A DNA stretch of 64,000 bases, from NCBI GenBank assembly GCA_029298735.1, contig JANSLP010000008.1:310001-374000 (forward strand). The letters run 5' to 3'. Positions 1-9,832 of the stretch are shown here, in pieces. The position numbers were made by a program, and so were the translations under genes. Under the pieces are notes generated by a model. The model was not told where the DNA came from, did no database searches, and saw only the letters and a list, made by a program, of their open reading frames with translations. Every line of letters begins with the position of its first letter. Position 1 is the stretch's first letter. Source of the stretch: Ophiostoma sp. CBS 140.51 (Eukaryota; Ascomycota; Sordariomycetes; Ophiostomatales; Ophiostomataceae).

Positions 1-2
1 GC

Positions 3-536
3 TCCATCCAGGAGATGATGGGCCCCAAGATCCCCTACCGCGCCGGCCGTGCCGACCGCGACTTTAACTCGTGCACGCCTGACGGCCGTTTGCCCGACGC
101 TGCCCAGGGTGCTCAGCACGTCCGCAACATCTTCTACCGCATGGGCTTCAACGACCAGGAGATTGTTGCTCTGGCTGGTGCCCACGCCCTGGGCCGCTGC
201 CACACCCAGAACTCTGGCTTCGACGGCCCGTGGACCTTCTCTCCCACTGTCCTGACCAATGACTACTACAAGCTTCTCCTGGGCAGCAAGTGGCAGTGGC
301 GCAAGTGGGATGGCCCCAAGCAGTACGAGGACAAGGAGACCAAGACCCTCATGATGCTGCCCGCCGACATGGCCTTCATTGAGGATAAGACCTTCAAGCA
401 GACCGTTGAGAAGTACGCTGCCGACAACGACCTGTTTTTCAAGGACTTCTCTGCCGTCATTGTCAAGCTCTTTGAGCTGGGCGTGCCCTTCCCCGAGAAG
501 ACCGAGACCTTTGTCTTCAAGAACCTGGACGAGTAA
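3..536 (+). CDS. CCP1: Cytochrome c peroxidase, mitochondrial (3' part)
   Basis: Class I haem peroxidase that reduces hydrogen peroxide with electrons from cytochrome c in the mitochondrial intermembrane space. Only the C-terminal 177 residues are in the window, because the reading frame is already open at base 3; the N-terminal half, including the distal haem pocket and targeting sequence, lies upstream. Visible landmarks fit the yeast enzyme: the proximal haem histidine in AGAHALGRCH (yeast His175), the tryptophan radical site in GPW (yeast Trp191) and the aspartate in MLPAD (yeast Asp235). The tryptophan separates it from ascorbate-peroxidase-like relatives less clearly than full sequence would. 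The reading frame ends with TAA, and an AATAAA lies 15 bases after the stop. No intron is seen in this part. Confidence 0.93.
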   Translation, partial: SIQEMMGPKIPYRAGRADRDFNSCTPDGRLPDAAQGAQHVRNIFYRMGFNDQEIVALAGAHALGRCHTQNSGFDGPWTFSPTVLTNDYYKLLLGSKWQWRKWDGPKQYEDKETKTLMMLPADMAFIEDKTFKQTVEKYAADNDLFFKDFSAVIVKLFELGVPFPEKTETFVFKNLDE

Positions 537-2139
537 ATTGTCCGTTTTTGAATAAAGAGAAAGAGTCGTTTTGCCTTTTTGCGTACCATTTGTTTTAGAA
601 ATTTGCGATGCGACCCAAACCCCAATAACCCCAACTACCCCAACCTCCTTAACATACCACTCACGAACCGCTTCGACATTTGCGAGACCGATAGACACGG
701 CCGATTTACGAGATCCTTTAGAGAATAGAACTCCCAAAGGGATATAAACGGAGGAAATATGGAAATAGACAGGCAGAAGGAAATCTACAGAGGAGCACCT
801 TAGATTAGACGCTCCAGAGAGAGGCGAGGAGGAGGAGGCCCGATTGTGGAGAAAGCGAGAAAGCAATGGGAACGAAATGTAATGTAAGCGGCTAGGGCTA
901 GGTAGACAAATGATCTAATTTTTTTTCTTACAAAATTTTCATCTTTAGAACAATCCAGTTGTGTCTTCTCCTTCATTTTGTCCTCGTCAAATTTGTATGT
1001 GGGAACAGTGGGCAAACGAGAGAGAAGAACCTTTTTGCCCCGTACTCTGGGCTCCATTTCCATCGTTCTGGACTTGACAAAGTCAGGTTGGTTGTGGTAA
1101 ACCTGCCCGATCGGGGTTAGGATGGGGGTACGTATGTGCGGGACGAGCCCTTGGGGAGATAGAGAAGGAGCGACCCCGGGTTTTTGACACGCGAATTCCG
1201 CTCGTGTGGGACATGGAAAATAAGGAAAGAACAATCGGTTGCTCCTTTCTCTTCTAGAGCTACTGAGTACCTTATTTTATCGTGGATATTCTCCTTTTTA
1301 GGCCCAAAAGTTCGGTGCACAAATTCCGAACTCCGATAAAACTCCACCTTGCTATGAAAAGAGGCCAAAATCGCCGTAACAAAACTCTTGTCTCCACTTC
1401 TGGTTCAAACTGAAGGTGACATCTCTCCGCAAAATCTCCAAATTTGGTGCCAAACAGGCATTGAATAAGGGCCATGTCAAGGATGCGTCTTTGTTTACAT
1501 TTTCAGGGGTTGTCAAAGCGGCCTTTTTATCTCAAATTTGCACAGTTTGTTGACTCCTTCATGACTGCAACCACTTCTCTAGTTTATAAAAATATCAGTA
1601 TTTTTCCGTTGTTGCTGGCTAGAAGAATCCTTTGATGACGCTATATCGTCCTCCTAGTCACTTGTGTCTAATTCTGGAAGCGAGAAAGCAAAAGCAAAGC
1701 AAAGCAAAGCACTAGATTCTCCTACAGCTGCAGTCCAAGAATATCATAAGAACTCTAGTAAATGCTTTGGTTGAGCTTTATGCTCACCATATATTCGCAG
1801 ATAGCAACGTGACGGTACGTGACCCCTTTACGGATAAAGGTCACACTCACACACCTGCCCAATCGATATTCGGAGACCCGATGTGGTGATCTCACCGGGG
1901 CATGAAACTGGCGGAGATGGAAAGAATAGTCTGGCATAGAGATTGTTGCAAGTATGATATTTGCTTTTCGTTTCTGGAACTACGCCCTACACCCCTCTTG
2001 ACCTCCCTTTTGGCCTCATCTTAGATTAAATACTTCCTACGGAATACAACAGAGTTTCTACCTATTATTCCTCACAATATCGGTCGCAATTTTGAGAAGG
2101 TGCGACGGTCCGGGCATGCCATGGAGGATGCTTATAGGC
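537..2139. other. Intergenic, no gene seen
   Basis: About 1.6 kb between the peroxidase and the NLR relic. Both strands were read; the longest open stretches are under 150 codons with no recognisable domain and no conserved start context. A short AAAGC tandem run sits near 1691-1710. It may hold further decayed sequence belonging to the adjacent pseudogene region. Confidence 0.5.
551..556 (+). terminator. AATAAA polyadenylation signal of CCP gene
   Basis: A canonical AATAAA hexamer follows the cytochrome c peroxidase stop codon closely, before a T-rich stretch. Fungal poly(A) signals are loose, so this is a positional assignment only. Confidence 0.4.
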
Positions 2140-5045
2140 CTAGTTGGCCTGTGCTCCCGAATTGACCTTGGAGCTTCGTTCTCGCTGCTGGTGCTTTTTG
2201 GTGTATCTTCGTAGGGCGATAGCAGATTCGAAAGGCGACCAGTGGCAGCCGCTTGCGGTGCAGTTGAAAATGCGGCTGAGGTGGATCTGCTCATGCTCAC
2301 GACGTAAAGTGGCCGAGTCGAAACCAAGAGTCGCACGCGGATATGTGGATAAGCGGCATGTATAGCGGGAGCCTTGGAACTCAGTTTTGAATTGTCGAAA
2401 GTCGCTGGCTGAGATATCAGGTGAGTCTAAGAACCATCAATGGAGCGCGCCGTGAGGTAGTTGATGACACAGCGATGCAATTGTGGGATCGCCTCAATAT
2501 GACATAGGTGCTCATCATGGACCTGCCCAGATAATTCTGCAAGACCCCTGGTGACAGATGCTCTAGTAGAGGAGCATATGGTTGATTCGTCTGCAGACGT
2601 GGTGGGTAAATACGGGGGCTGTCTCTGTATGTCATCTACAAGTCAACAAGCCAAGTCATATATGGCCGACAATCCAGGGCCACCTTTGGCATGATCAGGG
2701 GCGCAAGAGGCGGCGTGAGACAGGAGATACTCTGCCCAATACTCCGTGGCATACACGTGCAGACCACGTATTCTTCCCACAAGGCGCTGGAATTGGTGGT
2801 CGTCGGCGTGCTCACCGTGGAGAAGCTTTGAACTAGCGAGCAGGAAGGTGATCGTTGCAATACCGTGTTCCTGCACGGCAGCCATTTTGAATTAAAACGA
2901 TAGGACTCTAGGGGTCCTGAAGAAAGCTTCCGAGGTCAGTAATAAAGGAAATAGGTATTTGTGAAACGAGGAGAATGTGAGAGTGGGTGCCGGCCATAAT
3001 CTATTTACATACTCCTTGACTGGTACATGGGTGAAGCCCAGGGCTGTATCGTTGTGCTCTTCGACGAGTGTTGTGATGGTATCGAGTATGTAGAGGGGTG
3101 CAATGTGTGTGACTGTAGGATCACCCTGGCTGAAAGTAACAGCGCTCATAAACTCAAGTTTTTTAGTGGCTGTTTGGAAAAGGCAATCCATCCAAGGAAG
3201 CAGCGAAGATGGTCTGAGGAGCGCTCGTTAAGGTTGGCAAGGATTCGGCCGAGTGTATTTCGGTAGAAAGTAGCTAGCTCATCGGGAAGTTTGTTGACAG
3301 ACTCGAGCAGCTCGTGGCTGGTGTAGAATAGGTTGGAAGAGAGATGTTTGAGCAACAACCGCGCGTAAAGAAACATGCCGTCGGCCTTTTTAACAATAGC
3401 AGAAATGATATCATTTTGTTCAAGCATCCCGACATGTAGCTGGCTAAGGCGAGACACCATTTCCTCACCCAGACGGCCTTGGACATACTCTTGAATGGCG
3501 CTGTTGAGATTTTCTCTCTCTTTGGAAAATGAGACGGTGACGACGCCTCGGCGTAGGCGACTTCTGACGATGGATACGGGTCGGCTAGCGACTAGGACCT
3601 TGCATATGATGCTAACGCCCCGACCATGACCACCCAACCCCTGAGCGGCGACGTTTTGGTGAGCTGGTTGATGCGAGTATGAAGAAGTCTCGCCTGCGAG
3701 TTGGCGTGCTGGGCTAATAATCGACGCCTGAATCTCGGGTATACACTCATCCAGCCTGTCTAACACTATCCAGATATGCTCCGGCTGGCCCGCCGGGGCC
3801 GGCCGGCCAGGTCCATCAAGCTGGTCGGGGCCGCTACCGGATGCGCCAAAATTGGCAACAAGATTCTTGAGAATATCCTGCAACACAGCCGTGGATAGCT
3901 CAAGGATGGCAAGCACGTATTTTTCCATAACGAAAGAAACGAGCTCTGGATCGCGGCGCAAAATCTGCAGGATTAGCGAACGCAGCACTTGGTCAAAGAC
4001 AACGGACTTCGTGTAGGCATATGAGCAAAATGGCCAATGGCAAACTTTCCGGCCGTGCGAAGGAATGCAACTATTTTGGCAGCAAGGACACTCTTGCCGG
4101 TGCCTCGTGCGCCTTCGATCAGCAAAATCGATGGGTCGTCAGCATTGCTTAGCCACGGCTTGATATTTCGGTTCTGCAGCAGCCACGAACTGGTTCCGGG
4201 AAACCGTGCGCCGTCTGAAGCAAGTTTTTCAATGAGAGATATCTGGTCAGCCGCGGATTCATCCGCCTTGAGCCAGGCCGCGACGGCCGTGAACCGAGAA
4301 GCATCGTTGCGCTCGGCGTCAGCAAGTCGATTGTGATTTTCATCAAGCCATTTTGTTGGCTTCTTTGTCGACTGCGCTGGCGGCTATATGATGAGTGTTG
4401 GCCACCGAGTCAATGAGACACTCGTGGTGGCGCATGTCCTTAAGGAGGTTATCAAAGCGGCTTTTGAAGCGACCCCATGATGTTTTGAATAGGAGACGCC
4501 AGCCGCGGCGACGCAGAAAAGCGTAGGAATGACCGTGGAAGGCAAGGATATCGGTGTAGTTGACTGCAAGAGTCTTTTTGGAATTCGGCACTGCGCTCGA
4601 ATATCCCGCTCAGTAACTGAACGCGAGGCATGGCCTCAGCGATACGATAGTAGGCGCTGGTGAGTATGTCAAAAGCCTCGACATACTTGCTGGCGATGCG
4701 CAGAACGAGCTTGATGGGAGCCCAAAGCTATGGAAGATAGAGTGTGCCGTTGCAAAGAACTTCCATGACGCCGGAGTAGTGTTCAAGGGCCGTGAATAGC
4801 GGCATGAGGCGTTTCATGTTGCGCAGAGAGCCATGGGCGGCCATCCGCTCTTCGATCTGAAGGGCGGCAGTGCAGACATCATCGAGGGTTGTGTTGGTAA
4901 AGCTGAGTGTATTACCAGGTGCGATAGCTACCAGAAACAAGCTCTTACATTCATGCTGCAGCGTGAACGTGGATGGGTCTACGGAAGAGACGATGATGGG
5001 CCCGCACCAGACATGTGGTAGCTGGTGAATACGGATACCAGCCAC
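2140..5045 (-). pseudogene. DUF7708-NACHT (NLR/STAND-type) protein, decayed
   Basis: Relic of a fungal STAND protein, the family used in non-self recognition and cell-death signalling. Reading the minus strand, pieces in changing frames give the family order: an N-terminal helical DUF7708-like region (motifs near TLDDVCTAALQIEERM and FLRRRGW, 4500-4950), a Walker A loop GARGTGKS (about 4085-4120), a Walker B IVLDRLDEC (about 3740-3770), the winged-helix part with VKEY, a later HVYATEYW motif (about 2740), and a C2H2-like end with C-x4-C spacing (about 2255-2300). It is broken by an in-frame TAG at 4728-4730 where the family has Trp, and by single-base frameshifts at A/T runs near 4575-4579, 4351-4354, 4027-4030 and 3159-3164, probably also 2885-2888. 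One intron may remain near 2935-3010. Pseudogene status is well supported; the exact ends are not. Confidence 0.8.
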
Positions 5046-5887
5046 GCCTACTTCAACTGCATCTCTAACCGCTGCCAGACCGACGAGCCGCCAGCTTTTT
5101 CGGGAGGAATTATTGCAGACCCAATGGGACTTGGAAAGATTCCGGCACCACGTAAGTTAACTCTTACTACCCACCAGACTGACAATCATCATGTTACTAT
5201 TTAAGAATTCACTCTGACTTTCTCCTTCTCAGTTACTGGCTCGTGGGAAGAACAACTTTCTGAGTTTGTGAGCTCTTTTTCGTTTTTAGGATACTTTCGA
5301 ACACTAACGTCCTTTGTCAGACAAGTCCTCAACAGCCTTCTACGGTTCCATCGCCACCACGGCAGACACAAACTGAAAAGCAGTAATGAGACGCACGGAA
5401 TCAATGTTGTTCTAACTAGCTACAATATAGTTGCAGCCGAATGGAAGGAAACCAGTGGCTCATCCGTACTATTTTCAGTCCGTTGGCGGCGCATCACACT
5501 TGATGAGGGTACGGCAACCTTTCCCATTCTACTCCTTTCCACTATGTTACCATTTTCTAACCTGATTGCTGCAGCCCATTTCGTACGGAACGCTAGTGCC
5601 AACCGCACGAAGGCCGTCTGTGGCCTCTCTGCTATCTCACGTTGGGCTGTTACGGGCACACTATTCAAAACCGTCTCGGAGACCTTGCTGCTCTACTCCC
5701 CTTTATCCGCACCCACCCGTATACCGATCCCAGGATTTTCGATGCCGATATTTCACATCTATGGAAGGCAGGAGACGACGAAAAAGCAGCAAATCGCCTC
5801 AAACTATTGTCCACGTACCTGATATTGCGTAGGTCAAAGACCGCAATAATATTACCAACACGCCGAGACCTGCCTCACACGTTCTGA
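5041..5887 (+). pseudogene. SNF2-family helicase (Rad5/HLTF-like) relic
   Basis: Fragment of a SNF2 DNA-dependent ATPase. Motif I is visible as GGIIADPMGLGK (about 5101-5140), but the residue after the lysine is Ile instead of Thr. Downstream come a VLTSYNIV block, a DEAH box (LDEAHFVRN) rebuilt across an apparently intact intron (5509-5574, GTACGG donor, CTAAC branch, GCAG acceptor), then VTGT. A one-base deletion near 5659-5662 shifts the frame, after which IQNRLGDL and LILRRSKT continue the domain until a TGA at 5885-5887. The C-terminal helicase half is missing. A normal family member is over 900 residues, so this is a truncated, frameshifted relic. It abuts the NLR pseudogene head-to-head. 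Confidence 0.75.
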
Positions 5888-6083
5888 GCGCGCTCTGGAA
5901 TTACCTCATACCCCCCCACATAATTATGGCAACATCAATACTAACACGGCGGCAGAAACTGCGAAGCCTACTTTAGTCTATGATTATGCGACATGCTCGA
6001 CGAAAGTTTTGGTCAATTTTGTTTATTTTGGTGCCTTGCTTGATTTTTTGAATCATTTTGTTTTCGCTGTGATTTTTTTGGCA

Positions 6084-6109
6084 TTGTTGTTGTTGTTGTT
6101 GTTGTTGTT
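6084..6109. repeat. (TTG)n microsatellite
   Basis: About 8.7 uninterrupted TTG units in the spacer upstream of the ATP11 homologue. The surrounding spacer 5888-6461 contains no other feature I can support except the likely ATP11 promoter. Confidence 0.9.
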
Positions 6110-6461
6110 CGCCCCTATTTGACTCGAGGCGCTATTTGGATACTGCGCCAGTAGGCTCCCAACGTGTTCAAGACGGCAACTTATCAGGTGTACAATTTTT
6201 GAAAGCGGGCAATATTTTGGATTTTGTTTTTGAGTGTTCGAAAATTCTACAAAAAATAGAATGGGCTCTCTTGTCCTGTTTGTTGAAGGACAGCCGAACA
6301 TCGAGATGCGATGCACGTGACGTCAGTTCGGCTTGTTGAGCACTAGGAAAAAATTGGACGCTACCAATCGGGAAACCTCACTTTTGAGCGAAAAGAGCTC
6401 GGCTTTCCGGCTTTCCCACTTTCTCACATACGCCTTTGTCACCGCACATCTCGACACAACC

Positions 6462-7724
6462 ATGGCTTCCAAAATAACGAGAACGGCCATGTTTTCGGCC
6501 AGTCGGCTGCAGAGCGCTTCATTGCGCCCTCTGCGCTCCTCCTTCGTCTGCGGCCGCATCGCCTGTCGCACCGCCGCCACTTCTTCTCCTTCTTCAGTTA
6601 TTGCCCGCCAACGGACAGCTGCTTTCCGGCTCTACTCAACCGATTCTTCCTCTTCCCCCTCCTCCCCTGATGTGACGACACCCCAGAACTCTTCGACACC
6701 TTCGTCTCCATTACGACCCTCGGCATCGGCCGCTAATGACGTAATTGAGCGGTATCGCAGCCGGCTCGAGAGCAAAGCGCAAAAGGAGGGCGTTGCCGAC
6801 ATTGACCAGCTTCGCGAGGCCTACACAGACAAGATCCAGGAATTGAAGCGGAGCGATGCTGTTCTGCCAGAGGGTGCGACAGTGACGGCCGGGCAGACAA
6901 CTGTGGTCGCAGACAGCGCATCCGAGCCGACCTCGGCAGAATCATCACGGCCATCGACGCCTGGATCTGAGTCGGCGTCATCCGAGACTTCGACCACGTC
7001 GAGCACTTCCTCTACGTCCTCCGCTTCCTCTGCCTCTTCGGCCTCTGCTGCTGCCGCCTCTGCAGCCGCTTCTGCTGCTGCTTCGTCGTCTACTCCCCGC
7101 GGCGTCCGTCCCCTCTCGTCGATGCTCGATCTCGAAAAGGTCCGCACGCTGCCCCTCGAGGAGCTCTCGGCGATTTGGCGCCTCCGCTTTGCCAACGACC
7201 CGTTGTCCCTCTGTGCCGTCATCCCCGCCCAGACCTACGCCGCCATGGAGGCCGCTGCCCGCGCGCGCCCGCAGTTTGTGCTGCCCGTGCCGCACCCAGA
7301 GCAGGGCGCCGAGATTCACTTTTTGCAGTGGACCTTTGACACGCAGGGCGAGCAGGTGACGGCGCCATCGAGCACGGTGCTGTTCACACAACTGGCCGAG
7401 TACAAGGTGCGCGGCGAGTTTGCGCAGCCGCACACGACGGTGACGCACTACACGGACCTGGCGGCGGACTGCGGTGTGGTGCTGATGCAGGGTCAGGTGT
7501 CCGACGGCCGCGGCGTGACGGCAGACCACGCGCAGTTTTTGACCATGTGCCTGCAGCGGTTTTATGGCGCATGGGCTATTCCCGGTACACCTGGCTCGGA
7601 GAAGCAGAACAGCTCGCTCGATGAGGGCGCGCGCGCACGCCGTATGTTGCTGCAGTGGTTTGCCGCAGGCGACCCGCAGTTTAGCATCGAGCGGCTGATG
7701 GAGGAGGTGGAGAAGCTGGTGTAA
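6462..7724 (+). CDS. ATP11: F1-ATPase assembly factor Atp11 homologue
   Basis: Mitochondrial chaperone that binds free beta subunits during assembly of the F1 part of ATP synthase. The 420-residue protein starts at the ATG in ACAACCATGG; an in-frame upstream ATG at 6333 would add 43 residues and is less likely, because MASKITRTAMFSASRL looks like a true mitochondrial presequence (basic, Ser/Ala-rich, no acids). Residues about 90-140 carry a basic/acidic helical part. Residues about 150-215 form a long Ser/Thr/Ala-only linker. The conserved ATP11 domain fills about 220-420, with the typical LEKVRTLPLEELSAIW and a C-terminal FYGAW block. Single exon. The gene converges on the acyl-CoA ligase 229 bases away. 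Family assignment is firm. Confidence 0.88.
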   Translation: MASKITRTAMFSASRLQSASLRPLRSSFVCGRIACRTAATSSPSSVIARQRTAAFRLYSTDSSSSPSSPDVTTPQNSSTPSSPLRPSASAANDVIERYRSRLESKAQKEGVADIDQLREAYTDKIQELKRSDAVLPEGATVTAGQTTVVADSASEPTSAESSRPSTPGSESASSETSTTSSTSSTSSASSASSASAAAASAAASAAASSSTPRGVRPLSSMLDLEKVRTLPLEELSAIWRLRFANDPLSLCAVIPAQTYAAMEAAARARPQFVLPVPHPEQGAEIHFLQWTFDTQGEQVTAPSSTVLFTQLAEYKVRGEFAQPHTTVTHYTDLAADCGVVLMQGQVSDGRGVTADHAQFLTMCLQRFYGAWAIPGTPGSEKQNSSLDEGARARRMLLQWFAAGDPQFSIERLMEEVEKLV

Positions 7725-7953
7725 ATAACATCGCTTGAGACGAGACAGAAAGAAAACAAAAAGACGCATCACAGACACATCGCACATCATGGATAGGACG
7801 GCACATGGAAACGGCGGAAAAAGAGTGGCTCGAGTGCTGAAATGAAAACGCACAAACGGCACGCATTTTTGTACTGATATACACATTCTATATAAGAATA
7901 ACGAGAAAAAAGAGAAACAACCAGTCTATCATAGCCATAGTTTTTGTCCCCGC

Positions 7954-9832
7954 TTACAGCTTCGATACACCCGCCTTCTCGGCCTGCCGGACCTGGTCGC
8001 GTAGCACACGCCGCAGGATCTTACCGCTGGCCGACTTGGGGATCTCCTTGACAAAATAAACGCCACCACGCAGCTTCTTGTGCGGCGCTGTCAGCGACGC
8101 CAGCCAGTCGACAATCTCCTTGGCCTTGGCCGCGTCTGTCGGCAGACCGGGCTTCATCACCACGTACGCCCGCGGCACCTCAGTCGCCTGTGCCTTGTCC
8201 TCCACTCCAATGACGCCCGCGTCGGCAATGTCCTTGTGGCCCAGCAGGATACCCTCAAGCTCGGCAGGTGGCACCTGGAATCCTTCTGTTTTACGGAGAG
8301 TAAATTGTTAGTGAGGTGCAGGGGAAAAGTAAGCATGATAACGGATAAAAGTGGTGACTTCAACGTACTGTACTTGATCAGTTCCTTGAGACGGTCGACG
8401 CAGGTAAAGTTGCCGTGCTTGTCAACAATGAAAATGTCGCCCGTCTTAAAGTAGCCGTCGGCCGACATGGTCGCCTTCGTGTTGTCCGGCAGGTTCAGAT
8501 AGCCCTGGAAGATGTTAGGGCCCTTGAGCCACAGCTCGCCAGGCTTGCCCAGTTCCGTCACGTCTTTGCCCTCGTCCGGATCGACAAGTCGTGCCTGCAT
8601 GTTGGGCAACAGCCGGCCCACAGAGCCCATGAACTTGCCCCACTCGTCCGGCAGTTGCATCGTCGCGACCGGCGACGTCTCGGACAGACCGTAGCCTTGC
8701 TTGACAGAAATCTTGAGACGATCCCACAGAGAAGTGGCAAGCTCTGGCGTCAATGGGGCGGCACCGCTGTGGAACATGCGCATTGATGTCAGGTCGTACT
8801 TTTCGACAACCGGGTGCTTGGAGAAGGCGAGAATGACGGGTGGTGGAACGTAGGCAAAGCTGATTTTGTACTGCTCGATGAGCTGGCACGCGCGCTCCAG
8901 GTCGAAGCGCGGCATGCTGATCAGCTCCCAGCCAGTGTTGATAAAGACGAGGATGCAGCAAGTCAGGCCCTGGGTCGGTTAGCTGGAATTTGAAAGACAA
9001 ATGCCTTATCATGTGCGAAACATACATAAATGTGGAAGAATGGCGTGATGCCGAGACCCTTGTCGCCCTTGCCGTCGATACCACCGAAAGGATGGAAGAA
9101 GAGGCTGTCCATGGATGACATCTGGAGCACGTTCGCCACGACGTTGTAGTGCGTCAGGCACACGCCCTTGGGCAGACCCGTAGTACCGGAGCTGTAAACC
9201 AGGAACGCCAGGTCGTTGTGCACATCCACGGACACAGCGGTCGACCGGCCTTTGAATGCTGGGTTGCGGATGGTGCTGAAATGGCGGAATCGGCCTGACG
9301 GGTCGTGCTCGTCGCCCAGCAGAATAATGCGGTCCTCAGGGATACCGACGGCCTTGGCAGCACGGCGCGCTGTCTCAAGGAAAGGCATCTGGGTGATCAG
9401 GGCTTTGGCGCCGGAATCGCGCAGCTGGAAGGTCAGTTCGTGCTCGGTGTACAAAGGGTTGGCAGGCGAACAAATGCCGCCGGCCCAGAGCAGGCCGAGC
9501 ATTGCGGGCGGCGTGTCGATGCTGTTGGGCGTATAGAAGGCCAAGACATCACCACGCTTCCAGTTCCATAGTGACTGGAGGCCCTTGCCGAACTCGAGGG
9601 AGGTGCTGCGCAGGTCGCCAAAGGTGTAGCTGCGGTCAGTCTCGCTGTCGGTGAAGATCTCTGTGCGCGTTGTTAGCTGGGGAGAACCAATATGATAAGG
9701 AGAGGTGTATGTGGCCGTCGTCGTCGTCGTACCCTTGCTGTCGGAGAATGGCTTCGACTTGCGCTCAAAGAGCAGCGACCAGAGGTCGACCTCCGGGATG
9801 GTGAGCGGTGTGAACGGCGACTCGAACGGCAT
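7954..9832 (-). CDS. Peroxisomal 4-coumarate--CoA ligase-like acyl-CoA synthetase
   Basis: ANL-superfamily enzyme that activates a carboxylic acid (aryl or medium-chain acyl) to its CoA thioester through an acyl-AMP. Three exons: 9832-9026, 8969-8369, 8285-7954; introns of 56 and 83 bp have GTATGT/GTACGT donors and CTAAC branch points. The 579-residue product has the AMP-binding motif YSSGTTGLPKG (213-223), GYGLSETSP, the YFKTGD hinge region and the adenylation lysine in SASGKILRR (Lys558). It ends in SKL, a canonical peroxisomal targeting signal, so it probably acts in peroxisomes, in beta-oxidation-type side-chain shortening or aromatic acid metabolism. The ATG at 9832 matches the family start; a longer upstream reading frame is not needed. 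The substrate cannot be read from the sequence. Confidence 0.9.

Noticed and set aside
6978..7886. 302-codon antisense open frame over ATP11
   Set aside because: Arg/His/Gly low-complexity product, shadow of a GC-rich gene with a clear family match on the other strand.
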